Below are positions 47,633-59,100 of a stretch of 64,000 nucleotides of DNA, piece after piece (the first letter of the stretch is position 1; every line of letters begins with the position of its first letter). The notes beneath the pieces were generated by a model. That model made no database searches. It was not told the DNA's origin and saw only the letters and a list, made by a program, of their open reading frames with translations. Origin of the DNA: Powellomyces hirtus. Lineage: Eukaryota > Chytridiomycota > Chytridiomycetes > Spizellomycetales > Powellomycetaceae. The stretch is taken from NCBI GenBank assembly GCA_025526995.1, contig JAHLKG010000004.1:868001-932000 (forward strand), in the 5' to 3' direction. The position numbers and the translations under genes are program-made.

Positions 47633-49363
47633 ATGGACGTCCTCGCAGCACAGCACCTTCAGTACATGGAACCGCAAAGCAGTTATTTTGTTGAAAGCCG
47701 ATCAGTTGATCGGGAGTTCGGCATGGGCTTTGTCACGTCGTCTGCCAAAGAATCCGAAAGCCGTCGCCAACAGGGGGACAGCGACATGGACGAGCCAGGT
47801 TTGCTTCACGTAGATGCCGAGGCCGAGTTTACTCTCCAAAGAGCGTTGGCACAGTCGCCGGAGAATGGCGACCTTCCATCGCACACCAGGGAACGAAGCG
47901 AGCCTCCTCCTCCCGAGTCACCTGAAGACGCCCAGGCATTTTCTGCACTCGAAGCAGAGCTTGCAGACCCGGCAATTGAAACGACGGACCTGATCGAGTT
48001 TGATGAAGGCATACTGACGTCAAGCGACGTCTCTTCCTTAGTCCACGCATCAAACCTGGCTGCTAATGGCGCAGCGCCTGGGCCTCTGCAGGAAAAGCAT
48101 GGTGATCTGTCTGCAGAGCATAAGATCTCAGATGTCCGAGTGACTTCTAAGGTCGAAGAGGTTGAATCGACTTCGATTACATTGCACAAGGATGGTTCCG
48201 AAGAGGCATTGGCGAACGGCGATACCGATTTAATTGAGTACGTTGAGGAAGAAGATGGTGAAAGTGGGGTGGACGTCGCTCCTGAATCACCCAAGATTCA
48301 GAACGAGACGGATGAGGAGAACGCTATGTCGCCGACCGACCTTTTTGATTACGTTCCGCTTCCATGTGTCCTGCTATCATATCGTGGCACGACACACGCA
48401 ATGTTCAACATATATCAAGAAAATCTAGACCTCCAACCAATATTCGACGAAGAGCAGGAAGGTCCGGTCTTATTCGAAGAGCAGCTAACCCGCTTTATTT
48501 CAGAAGTGAAAGGCCATTTTGAGATTGATACAGATATCAGTTTGGAATTTCCTCAATTGGACCTGACAATCGATGAGGTATGCACATTCACTACTCTGAG
48601 CTTCTGTTCTCGATTTGAGCATCATCTAATTACTCATCCCCCTTTAGAACATGTATTGCGTGCATACTTTGAGTCTCAATCGTCTTTACGAATTTTTCAT
48701 GGCGTCTTCGATGGAGCATTATGAAACGGACATCACCGACATTCCATTGAAAGTAACGCTAATCGAACATCCAAATTCCTTCGCGAAACGTCTGGAAGAG
48801 CTCCATGCGCTGGCGATCAATGGTTTGTATTCCGCATGAAAGTTTACTTGGCATTCAATTCCGAGTGTAGCATATTGAAAACGGTTTCTGTCACAGCTGG
48901 CATCATCTCAAGCGAAGATGAATCTGAAAGCCCGTCGGAGGGAGAATTTGATGATAGCGCATTGAGACCGTCCGCTTATGATGAGATCTATAAACATACT
49001 CCGCCGGGTCGAGTTGGCCAAGTAAGTGGCAGCAGGCCAGAAGCTTCTCCAACTTCCATCACCAGTGAAGTATATTCCATTGCGACGACAAAAACAGTTG
49101 GTAAGCATAACCCATCAAAACACCACTTGTCTCATTTATTGACCCAATGCACTCAGGTCGGGTATCAGAGTCGAAGACGGAGCAGATAGGTGTTGATCCG
49201 CGTATGGTAGTTGCCGATCGCACACATTCTGAACCAAGACCATGCAAACGACCGCTGTCAACAGCTGGAAATGAAGGTTAGTGGTTTGGAACCCGTTTTC
49301 TTTTTCAATGGCCTGGGCCTAATCAGCTCCTCATCAGGTGAAGTCAAGCGAGCGCGAACGTAG
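47633..49363 (+). CDS. Unknown acidic protein with conserved-looking core (489 residues)
   Basis: Five exons: 47633-48577, 48648-48822, 48897-49100, 49157-49276, 49338-49363. The first 240 residues are acidic and repetitive in DLIEF/DLIEYVEEED motifs. A compact region at about 245-370 (CVLLSYRGTTHAMFNIY, EEQLTRFISEVKGHFEIDTDISLEFPQLDLTIDE, then SLNRLYEFFMAS) looks folded and may be the conserved domain. The tail ends with KRPLS and VKRART, plausible nuclear-localisation signals. Function unknown. Similar acidic-then-short-core proteins exist among uncharacterised fungal proteins, but I cannot name the family. Confidence 0.6.
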
Positions 49364-49869
49364 TTGGGGACGAATTGTCTCACATCGTCACGGCCCTGAG
49401 AATCGAGAATGTCATCTGACGCCCTCTACGCAGCGGACTTGTTTGGTCCACGATACCCTTCCCTCCCGCGGTCTTTTCAACAGCATCTTCAGCCTTTTTT
49501 TTTAATCTGAGAACTCGGTGTACACACTCGCGAAAGTCACAGGTGAAATCCTGTCTATGAAGCTTCCGCCGGTTTGCTCCATTTTGTATTCTCAGATAGG
49601 ATTAGAAGGATCGTTTTACTGTAATATACTTGGTAGTTTTCTTTGAATCTTTGCTTGTACAAAATGCACGACGCGACCTTCGCATTTTTTGGAAAGCTGA
49701 AATGTGGTCAATAGACCGCACGTGACTTCTTCATTGAAATTAAGTCACGTGTTATCATCAAGTCTGCTGCGCGCAGCACGTCGCGGCTGATGGCCAAATC
49801 CGACTGCCTCGCGGAGGCCTTAATCCTTCTCGACCACTTGCACGACAGTCCTGGGACCAGTATCTCAAC
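49364..49869. other. Intergenic region containing the eL37 promoter
   Basis: 506 bp upstream of the eL37 start. Contains a poly-T tract near 49490-49505 and the paired GTCACGTG-type inverted repeat at 49719-49751. Confidence 0.55.
49719..49751. promoter_or_regulatory. Perfect 10-bp inverted repeat of CACGTGACTT / AAGTCACGTG in the eL37 promoter
   Basis: CACGTGACTT (49719-49728) and AAGTCACGTG (49742-49751) are exact reverse complements separated by 13 bases, about 120-150 bp upstream of the eL37 ATG. GTCACGTG is a Cbf1/bHLH-type site, and paired sites are typical of co-regulated promoters. Regulation of eL37 by it is inferred from position. Confidence 0.5.
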
Positions 49870-50834
49870 ATGGTAAGTATCGTTAGGACGCACGTCAGGC
49901 CGAGCGACAGGCTGGAGGAACGAATCTATGAATCCAGGATGGATGCGACGAGAGGAGGTCCAGATGAGGGATGGATGGATGGATGGATGGATGAATGAAG
50001 GGAGGGAGGAGGCAAGGAAGGCATGAGCAAAATCAGCAGAACGATTGAGTTGAACGGGTCCGCTACAACCTCCGCCTACGGCCACCGCGCATTACGAACA
50101 GGAACTCTTGGGGCAAGATGTTCTTACGACACTCGCCACCTGTCGACACCCATGCGATTGTGAATGCTGAATATTATCGTCAAGAAACTGGCCAACGACC
50201 TGGACTGCATACGCCGCGCGTCCTTGCTCACGGAACTGGAGATGAGAAGGGCATGAAGTTGGGCGGAATGCCAGAAGGGACCGGAGAATGGGTGCAATGC
50301 AAATCAACGAAACTTAGGGCGACAGTTGAGACTGCAGGGCAATGGATCGCCGTTGGAAAGCGGCATCCGAACGCACAACCCTCACTACGCACGGAAGCTT
50401 ACCCCCACGCTCTTTCACAGACTAAGGGTACACAGTCCTTCGGTAAGAAGCACACCAAGTCCCACACCCTCTGCCGCAGGTGTGGACGTCGTTCTTTCCA
50501 CAACCAGAAGAAGACGTGTGCGCAGTGCGGTTACCCTGCTGCCAAGACCCGTCACTGTGAGTTTGGCCTTTTGAACACACCTTGTCACGTTTTGATCGTT
50601 CTCTCATCAATACTATATCGCACAGTTGAATGGAGTGAGAAGGGCAAGCGCCGAAAGACCACCGGTACCGGTCGCATGCGTTACCTGAAGACCGTTGCTC
50701 GTCGTTTCAAGAACGGCTTCCGTGAAGGTGGGTGTTTTTCACATAGTCATTCTCGTCTGGAAGCCAGCCTTACTCAATCATTCGATATAGGTGCCACTGC
50801 CAAGCCCAAGACTAGCACCTCGAGCTCCGCCTAA
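49870..50834 (+). CDS. RPL37: Cytosolic ribosomal protein eL37
   Basis: Four coding exons: 49870-49872, 50421-50556, 50626-50727, 50791-50834; 94 residues. The first coding exon is just the ATG, followed directly by a GTAAGT donor and a 548-nt intron, which leaves TKGTQSFGK as the next residues, as expected of eL37. The zinc finger CRRCG with CAQCG, and [20 protein letters not shown], are diagnostic. eL37 is part of the 60S subunit. The intron contains a six-unit GGAT repeat. The long frame that reads through part of this intron is not coding. Confidence 0.95.
49969..49992 (+). repeat. (GGAT)6 microsatellite in eL37 intron 1
   Basis: Six perfect GGAT units followed by degenerate GAAT and GGGA units. 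It lies within the first intron of eL37. Confidence 0.9.
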
Positions 50835-50940
50835 GCACTTCGCGTCATGTAAATTTGTTATCAAACAAGAATATGTGATTCAAAAGACATCTACTTTTTG
50901 CACTTCAACGCTACACTATCTACGATTGCTTATTGTGAGG

Positions 50941-52547
50941 CTAGCTCGACCTGCGATCCAATCCATTCAATACATAGCTATCCAGATTGTCCATGACATC
51001 TCCCCACTCTCCCTCGCCTTCGGATGAGTAAGGCCAATCGGAGTCAGCATTGGAAGGAGGACTACCGTCGATCACGACCTCTTCAGCGCTAAGCGAACTC
51101 TCATGCCCCAATTGAACAAGAGAGGTTGGAGTTGCGGGAGTTGCTGGTACGGGAGGTTCTTTCCGACTATCGTGCTGCGAACTCCTGCACGTTACGCCAG
51201 CCGCTTCTTTGGAAACCTCAGGCATCTCCGGTGATGAAGATGTGTCGTCACCGAAATAGTCATCATCAAGGGCCGGGTTTACCTGTCTCTGTCTGACTGC
51301 TTGCTTCACTGTCAGGTATTCGGACATACTAAACAGCGCAGGTGGTGGCTGAGGTGGAAGGTTGGAAGCTACTTGCATGATTTTGGTGTAGCTCTTGAAT
51401 CCGGCATAGGCGTCATTTGCAGCGTACACCTTTTGTGTCTTCCAGAGTTCCTTCCTTTCCCAATTTCCTACGCGCAGCTCTGGCGTCTTGTCCAATGTTC
51501 TGTCAAGCTGCACTTGGTTGGTACGTCGTTAGCAGAAGGACATCAACTGTTGCTTACTATGATCTCAGTAAGCTTCCGAAGACTTGGGTTTTTCGGTAAT
51601 TTGTCGGGCATGACGGACTTTACCAGCGACTGCAAGTCTAGGCAGCCCTCCATGCGTACGCCAAAGTCACTGTAGGAAGAAAGCAAGGTCAATCATGTTC
51701 GCCACGTGATGAAGCTGGAGAGTAGTGTACCGATGGAGTTTCAGAGCATCTCCCTTGATATTGAGGCCAACTTTTGTCATCCCGCTGTTTTCTAGAACTT
51801 CTCTGAGAGAATCAGGGAATTCTGCGCAAATGAGATTAGCGCAACCATCAAACAACAAGCATAGCACCAATGCTGCTTAGTCATGTATACCTTCCATGTG
51901 AAAAATGTGGAACACTACGGGGAGGAATGCGAGTGAGGTGAGTTTTTTAGAAATGTCAGGAGGAATCTGACGTACGTCCGATGTGCCGATCATTGCAGAG
52001 CTGGATCAGTGCAACAGGGCGAGAAGGTTCCCCGGCTTGGTATGTTACTCGCCATTCGATATCAAAGCCCATCACTTTACCCCTAGCGTGATACTGGTTA
52101 CTGAAATGCCAAACTGACCGTAGATCGTGCAACTCGCACACACTTGCAATGCTCAAGCGCGGTCTCAACTTCTTTCAGCCTTTTGACGTAAATGATTTGA
52201 TATCCAGCATCATCATCCTCATAGTGTAGCTTGTCGAGTTCTGTTTCGATTGGGACCTCGTTCGCAGTAGCTACTGGTCGCTGACAACGGTTGATCGGGA
52301 CAGCCGGTAGAGGGCTTGAAAGTTGCGCTCTCCGCATCTGCTTGTTCTGCCAAGGCAGCCTACCAACCAATGTGACATAAGGATGGGAGATCACAAAGAG
52401 AAGGACCAGTTCTGCTCACACTCGTTTTGGTTTTGAGTTCGATGAGGTCATGTCCCGAGTAGGCCTTCCGACGACATACAATCGACGAGGCAGAGTTTGG
52501 CGTACACTTAATAATTCTGCATGACTCTTAGGCAGTTTGAAGTACAT
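50941..52547 (-). CDS. WRN-type 3'-5' exonuclease domain protein (no helicase)
   Basis: Seven exons: 52547-52420, 52359-52144, 52082-51976, 51914-51891, 51821-51731, 51669-51558, 51507-50941; 414 residues. The DEDD-family exonuclease motifs are visible. Exo I is MGFDIEWRV (Asp122, Glu124), then GMTKVGLNIKGDALKLHRDFG, LVKSVMPDKLPKNPSLRKLTEI, NWERK and Exo III YAANDAYAG. The layout is that of WRN exonuclease and plant WEX, without a RecQ helicase. The C-terminal 130 residues are acidic and Ser-rich. The 24-nt exon 4 restores LFHIFHMEEFPDSL. A later in-frame ATG at 52451 is an alternative start. Expected function is 3'-5' degradation of DNA ends. Confidence 0.88.
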
Positions 52548-52826
52548 CGCTCGCTGGGAGCCGTCAATATTGCTGATAGATGTCTTGTCGTTCGATGAGT
52601 TGTTGGGTCTGGGTACGAAATATGATGAGGGAAACAAGATCGCGGCTGGACCCGAACGGCCGTTCACCGCACGGACGCGCGTGGCCCGGCAAACGAGTGT
52701 CACCACGAACGTTGGAAAGCACTTGGTGCAGAGCTATCCAAACCTGGCCAAGTTAGCTTCGTCCGGCCAATTGTGGGCCACAAAACGAAATGGGAGCAAT
52801 GCGGCATATGTATTTTGTGTACAACT

Positions 52827-53808
52827 CTAATCTTGATGATTCAACTTCTTCTTGGCTTCCCTCTTCTCTTTTGCCTTCAGCTCTTTCTCAGTCGTCGGCT
52901 TCACCGTTTGACTATTGTAAGAAGCAATATATCAGTATGACAGAACCCTAACATATTCCAAGACCAGTCAATCCAACCACCACAAGCTTACCCGAAAGGT
53001 GATGGCACTTTCCATGGCCTTGCCAGGGCTCCCGTTGCCGGGGTGCCAACAAGATGGACCTGCACCAGCTGAGCCTGATAGATGGCCTTCAAACCGAGAA
53101 CAGATTGCAACAGGAGGGGGCGGAGGTATCCCCACTTGTAGTGCATAAACCCAATCATGGCCATGGCGATCAGTTGAGAGCGCGCCGCTTCGATCAGCTT
53201 CTTGACATCATAGTCACGAACAGTTGTGCGTATGGTCTCAACATTGCTATAACAGTTTGGTGTCAGATAGCAGTGCTCTTCGTCCCTCCAACGTGTAATC
53301 TCTCACCTTGGCTCCAGAGCACTCTTTGCCTCCTCATAAATCAGCGGGGTTTGGTCGTTTCTCGAGACGACCTTCCTGTACACGATGAAAAGCGCTGTGA
53401 AAGCGATAGCCTGCATGGTCAGATAGGCTGCTCTGAGATAACTGTTCTTACACATAAGTTAGTTCCACATGACAACGTAGCGCTGAATGGCGAGGCGAAC
53501 TCACGCGGTGTTCTCCTCTTTGTCAAGTTGGAACTTGTTGGCCTGCATACATCATGCCGTTAGTAACGATGAAAAAGACACTGACTTCTGTGACAGAAGT
53601 CACTAATCCAGTCGACAGGCACCACGTCTATATCTACTCTATCACATGCCATATCGAAAGAATGCAGGCACGCACCACTTGCATGAGGCCAAACACCACC
53701 ACAAGGTTTGTGATCTGTGCACAATAGGCAAGGATTGACAGGTTTAGATTTTTGAATTAACACCTGACCGCAAGACGCGAAACAGCAACCACTCACCGCA
53801 GGATTCAT
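52827..53808 (-). CDS. SND3: Pho88/SND3-family ER membrane protein
   Basis: Six exons: 53808-53797 (12 nt, MNPA), 53714-53676, 53542-53505, 53441-53307, 53246-52992, 52911-52827; 187 residues, matching the family length. Conserved segments: MNPAITNLVVVFGLMQV, YLRAAYLTMQAIAFTALFIVYRKV, VETIRTTVRDYDV, MAMIGFMHYKWGYLRPLLLQSV and KVPSPFG. The tail is Lys-rich (KELKAKEKREAKKK). Pho88/Snd3 is an ER membrane protein of the SRP-independent (SND) targeting route, first described by its effect on phosphate transport. It pairs functionally with SPC2 in this window only by shared pathway, not by location. Confidence 0.92.
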
Positions 53809-54189
53809 TGTGAGAAGATTGTCCCGGAGGTAGCTGATCAGAGAAAGAACGAAACTGAATTTGGAGGAAGAGAGAGGGCCTTCAGTCGACTCGTGGCGCG
53901 CTGCGGCAGAACGCTGGCATACTTGTGGCTCGAACCCAACAAACCAGCAACCTAGAAACATGTGACTCAAACACGTGACAAGCACGCTTATGGCATCAAG
54001 AACACAAGGTGAGTCACCGACCATTTGTTTTCTGTGAAACTCCGCTTTCTAATAACCGGCCCTGCCCGTGCTATTCCTCTGCCATCTCATCTCATCACCT
54101 TCCTTCTTCCTACCCCCCGCGACCTTTTCGCCAACACATCATTAGCACCAACCGCGACCTTTTCGCAACACATCATTAGCATCAACAAA
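53809..54189. other. Divergent intergenic region with a duplicated 5'-leader unit
   Basis: 381 bp between Pho88 and the secreted binding-protein gene. C/T-rich on the plus strand close to the latter's start. Contains the 35-bp tandem repeat at 54117-54185. Confidence 0.6.
54117..54185 (+). repeat. 35-bp tandem duplication just upstream of the start codon
   Basis: A unit beginning CCGCGACCTTTTCGC spans 54117-54151 and is repeated at 54152-54185 with one base deleted and one substitution. It ends 5 bp before the ATG at 54190, so it is probably in the 5' UTR. Confidence 0.85.
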
Positions 54190-55906
54190 ATGTTGTTCAC
54201 TAAGGGTGCTCTAGTCTCCATCCCCGTCGGTATCCTTGCTGCCAGCGGTGTTACCGCTCAAATCAACAGGAACTGTACCACAAACTTTGATCCCAACGCA
54301 GATTACTTCCCCAACAAGGCTGTGATACGCCCGGTGAGTGATCAATCCGAATTGGCATTGCTGCTGCAAGCACGCGTGAACTCATGTCTGTTTGTAGGGA
54401 GCCAAAGTGGGCATCACCTATTTTGGATACTACAAAATTGTGACCGAGACGCTTTCCAACGCCACAGAGCCCTACCAATATGTGCTGTACCAATGTGGAA
54501 CGCAGCGTCCCCCCGCCAGTGCTTTGCCTGCCGGAATCTCTGGTGTGACTTGGAAACTTCGCTGGTGCACCTATGTGGGACTGACTATTTCACGGGTTGA
54601 TAGGCATCTTCGAAGTTCCTATTCAAAGTGTCATCACCACCGGCACAACTGAACTGTCCTACCTGGAACTTCTTGGTGCTCGTGACTCTATCAAGGTTGG
54701 ATCTCAAAAGCGATTGGAGGCATTGCGTGCTTACTGAACTAAGACTATCACATACTCGCTCTTGTAGTACACCACCAACACCGAATATGTGACCTCTCCA
54801 TGTATTCTTAAAAATGGTGGGTAATTCCTGAGACCTTTCCGAATCTTCTTTTTTACACGAATGTTTGACCGACATATCTGAATCTTGTAGCGCTCCCCTC
54901 TCTGCCGTACTATTCGGCATCCGGCATGACTGCTGCGGACTCTGCATCGTGGACCGCCGCTCTGGCCAAGGTCAACATGACGATCGGTGGCCCAGCTACC
55001 ACGCGTCTTGAGAACAACATCGCCGTCAAATTCCCAGCTACCTCGGATCAGGCGAGACTCGGTCGTGCCGATTGGTTGCACTTTTTGGGTGCATTTTACA
55101 ATCAGGAAGAGCGCGCCAACGCCCTGGTGCGAAACATTACAGATCAGTACAACTGTATCTCCGACGCCGCTAAGAGTTCCGCGCAAGCGTTGGGAGCTCC
55201 CGATGCTCTGTGGGCCAGCTACTATGACTCGGTTTTGACTCTTGGAGGCACCTACACGCAGACGTATCTCGCCGATGCTGGTGCTTCTTTGCCCAATGTT
55301 GCAGCATCAAACAGTGGCGCTGACGTCACTGCATCCACGCCCTACAACGTTGCCAGTCAAAAGGCTGCATTGGAGCCCATTCTTGGCAACTCGGAAATCT
55401 TCGTGACTGACATGCTGAACAGTGTAACAGATCTGTATACGTGGACTGGGCTCACTGCCGCAGATTCGAAGACATACAACATCACTCGTACTGGACAGGT
55501 GTGGTCCGCCAACAAGGCGGTGAGCCCTCTGGGAAGCGGTCTGGATTGGTTCGCGTCTGGAGTGGTGAATCAGCACATTGTATTGGCAGACCTTGCTTCG
55601 ATCATCCAGCCCGCTCTTTTGCCTGGATACGTCCGCAAATACTTCCGTAACGTGGCCACTCCTGAAAATCCCGTCCCTGCCTCTGTTGATCAATGCACTG
55701 CGGAGATGGCCGCTAGTGCTGAGATGCTCCCGATGGTGATTTGCCCGACTGCCGTTACCAGCGTCACTGCCGCGAACGCCATCAACTGGAATGCTGCGGG
55801 TGCCCCGCTCGGAGGAACTCAAGATGCTTCAGCTTTTAAGACCGTCAGTGTCGTGAGCTTTACCGTCGCTCTGACAATTCTTGCGACTTTTGTTGGCGTC
55901 ATGTAG
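54190..55906 (+). CDS. Secreted/surface periplasmic-binding-protein-like protein
   Basis: Five exons: 54190-54333, 54398-54542, 54604-54695, 54768-54816, 54891-55906; 481 residues. A signal peptide spans residues 1-25 (FTKGALVSIPVGILAASGVTA), and the last 20 residues are hydrophobic after a Ser/Ala-rich stretch, consistent with a GPI anchor or C-terminal span. The middle resembles the two-lobed TroA/FhuD-type substrate-binding fold found in bacterial metal or siderophore ABC systems. GITYFGYYKIVT, FEVPIQSVITTGTTELSYLELLGARDSIKY and a C-terminal DLASIIQPALLPG support this. Such proteins have been seen in chytrids and some other fungi. Ligand unknown; iron or another metal chelate is a reasonable guess. 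Many Asn-X-Ser/Thr sites fit secretion. Confidence 0.8.
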
Positions 55907-56147
55907 ACTTGTAAGCATAAACCAACCATATCAATAGAAATGAGTGGATGATTGGTGATCACAAAAGTCATCGGCAATTGGGGTTTTAAACCGCTCTAGA
56001 ATGTGACGAGGCAACAGTAATTCATGTCAAAGGTTGCCACAGGCTTGTTGCATGCGCCACACCTGCTTACACGTCGCGCGTGTCCCAAGAACGTGCTGTA
56101 GCGTTGCGTTTGCACCGCATCATTTTGCTGCGCAAATCAATTTTGAG

Positions 56148-59100
56148 ATGGAAGCGAAAGACTGGGTGCAGAGAATCGTAGGCCTACATCTCGGACTGAA
56201 AGAACCAAGCTCTCTGGACTCTCTGTTGAGCGGTGCATCATTCTCGCGCTTTGTTGGGGAAGCAAGCCAGCAATTGCTCTTCATATGCTACGATGAACAG
56301 GTGTGAACTGGTGTGCACCTCACGTGTGATTGTAGTTATAACTCCTCTAATATCGTACCGTAGACAGCCGAAGTACGACTTCTATCTGAGCTAGAAGCGC
56401 TTCCACCATCGGCGCGATATATTGCTCTAGCCAAAACAAAACCTATCCCCCTAACGCCGGAGAATATCGCCGAAACGATACAAGTTACGCCGATATCGAA
56501 GAGTCCGGCGAATGCGCTGTATCAATCTATCCACACCACTTTTGCACCAGTTTTGTTGAGGTTGGAAAGCATCCTTTGGTCCTAGTCAAATGAGAGTGAA
56601 GGCTAAGCAGCCGCCTCGTTGGTTTGAACAGTGATTCGCGCTGGGGCATCGCCGCCAAATTACAGAATCTGATTAGTGAATTGGATTTCGGGCTTGCGAA
56701 CGTCGTGAGAAGCGGCGTAGAAGGAGCCGCGAAGGCTGCAGGTACTGGTCAAGGTCTCTTGCATGGCGGTCATCCAATTGCGCTTGATTTTTACGGCGGG
56801 ACCTCCCTTTGCAGATGAACAGGACTTCAAAGGAATCCTGACACTCGATGATGAGTTTCTGTATTGGGTCGAGCGAGCCATTGAGCCAAACCACGCCAAG
56901 GTACTGTTGTTGCAGGAAATGACATCAATGCTCTTCGACTGAAGCATCGCATTGTTTCTGCCTGATCAGAGAGAAAAGGCGCGAGCTCAGCATTTCAAAG
57001 ATGTGCTGCAACCCTTGAAAATCGAGTTTGATAAGATGAGGTACTAAGAGAAGAGTTATATGGGAATGCAACAAAAGTACTTTTGAATTGACACGTATTG
57101 GTAGCGCGATGGCAATGGGGGACTTGACCGAGGTGGTGGAACAAACACAAGATACGCTGGAAGACCTCTGGTAAAGAAACTACGAGAAGCAACTGCGATT
57201 ATTAGTAGCACATGCTCAAATACCCTTAGGAGACAAGGCGAATTTCCAGAGTACACAGAAACGCGGATGAACAACTTGGTCACTGTCATTACCGACCAGC
57301 TGATAGGGGTTGTTCAGGAAAAGTTTTCTGCAGTCAATGTGATGACGGAGCCATTCACAAAGGTGTCGCTTCTCAGCAGCTTCTTTGCGCAATACCTTCT
57401 TCGCTTGGGCAGCATACTTATATAGCTATTTCTAGATAAAAGACAATCTGAAGGAAGGCCTCGCGGTCCTCCAACTCTGGGAATCTGCCGCGTGTACGCT
57501 TACGGGCAGATTGTGGCCTCATTACGCCGCTCATTCTTGGGAGGGTCCACCATTCTCTCACGGGCCGCTGACGCTTTTTATTGCTCGACTTATCGAGGTA
57601 TGTCAGCAAACAGGTCAATCAAGAGCTTGTCGGTGATTGGATCTAAACAGCCTCGTCTCTTTACAGGTCCAAACTTTGAGAAGTACCCATGAGCTTATAT
57701 CACATCTCTTGACTTCCGAGGAGCAACGCGAGCTACATGTCAATGATACTCTCGAAGCCTTCGAGAGGGTTCATCCGCTGCACGTCAACAAGTACAATGA
57801 GCCAAATTGGAAGGTCGGGAAGTCGTCAATGTCTGTTTCGGGACAGCCAGCATTTAGTATTCCTGTACATTGAACGCTAAAGCATTTGGTTCCGTGTTCG
57901 ACGACATTTTGTATCGCAGAATGCCATTTTGAGATATTTTAAATCTCTTGAGCCTATCGAGCATCGAGCTACGGCGCGCCTACGAGCTCTTTTTGGCGGG
58001 CTTCAAGGGTCCTCGAGTCAGCTGTTGCGAGAGTTTCAGAGATATTCGGACCTGCTCAAGCGTGAATCAATTTCTCAACAATTAGGTATGTTGCACTTGT
58101 AACAGCTGTTCATCGCTTGATTTTGGCTCATGCTTTTCCGCGTTAGGCTCTGAGAGGGATGCACTGTTGGGTCAGCTGAGAAACAATTTGAAGGCCATCG
58201 ATAATGACTTTCAGGAACGGCAATCTGGAACGACAGTAAGGCTCTCTTTTGGACTTCGTCGAGTGTTGCTTAGGCGTTCTAACCTCAACTGCTGTTTCTG
58301 AAGGACCACAAAAGCAAAAATGTATCCAGCGCCGTGAATAACATCATTTGGGCTAGACAGACTGCCATCAAGGTACGTTCTCACACTCACCTTAGCTACT
58401 GAAATCTAAACCCAGTTTTTCTTCCAGATCGAAGAGGCGGACAAATTTGTTGTGAACTGCTTTGGTGGCCAATCGGTCTATCATGACGCCTCAAACAAAC
58501 TGTATGAGAAGTTGATGCAATATGAGAAAACGCAATTCGCGGAGTGGATGGCGGACACGGAGAATGCGATGGACGACCCAGAAGGGCCCATGGCACTCAA
58601 GCAAGCGGGGAGGTTGATGGAGCTTGATTATGCAGACGGAAAGCTTAAGGTCAACTTCAGCAATCAGCTGGTAACTCTGATTCGAGAAGTGCGACAGTTG
58701 CTGTCCCTGGGGTTCGCCGTTCCATCCCGATTTCAGCAGCTTGCAGAAACCGCTCAGCGATATTATCGCCACGGTGTTGTGTTGAAACAGGTCGCTCACT
58801 TCTACAACACCATTGACCATCAAATGCTTCCATCTCAACATGCAATGCTCTTGGAACCAGCCCTTGCCTTTGAACGTTTGGTAAAAAACCCGAGAGGATC
58901 AGCGTCAGACTCACAGGATCCCGCCAAAAGCTTTATCAAGTGGGACTCGCCACGAGAGCTTGAGGAATACATAAGCCAGGTTCAACAGGCTGCAGATCGA
59001 TTGACTTCTTCCAATCGCAAGTTGCGGAAATCGCATTCGACAATTTGCGATCAAGTGTTATCTCTTATGAGCGTTGATCTGGTCAAGAATCAAACCCGGT

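Noticed and set aside
49969..49992. GGAT repeats considered as a CRISPR or telomere-like array
   Set aside because: Simple tetranucleotide microsatellite with no spacers and no telomeric unit.
50118..50834. A 238-codon plus-strand frame covering eL37
   Set aside because: It reads through the first eL37 intron and through two later donor sites. Only the parts matching eL37 are coding, and splicing restores the canonical 94-residue protein.
52537..52830. 97-codon plus-strand frame
   Set aside because: Antisense to the first exon and promoter of the exonuclease gene; no family resemblance.
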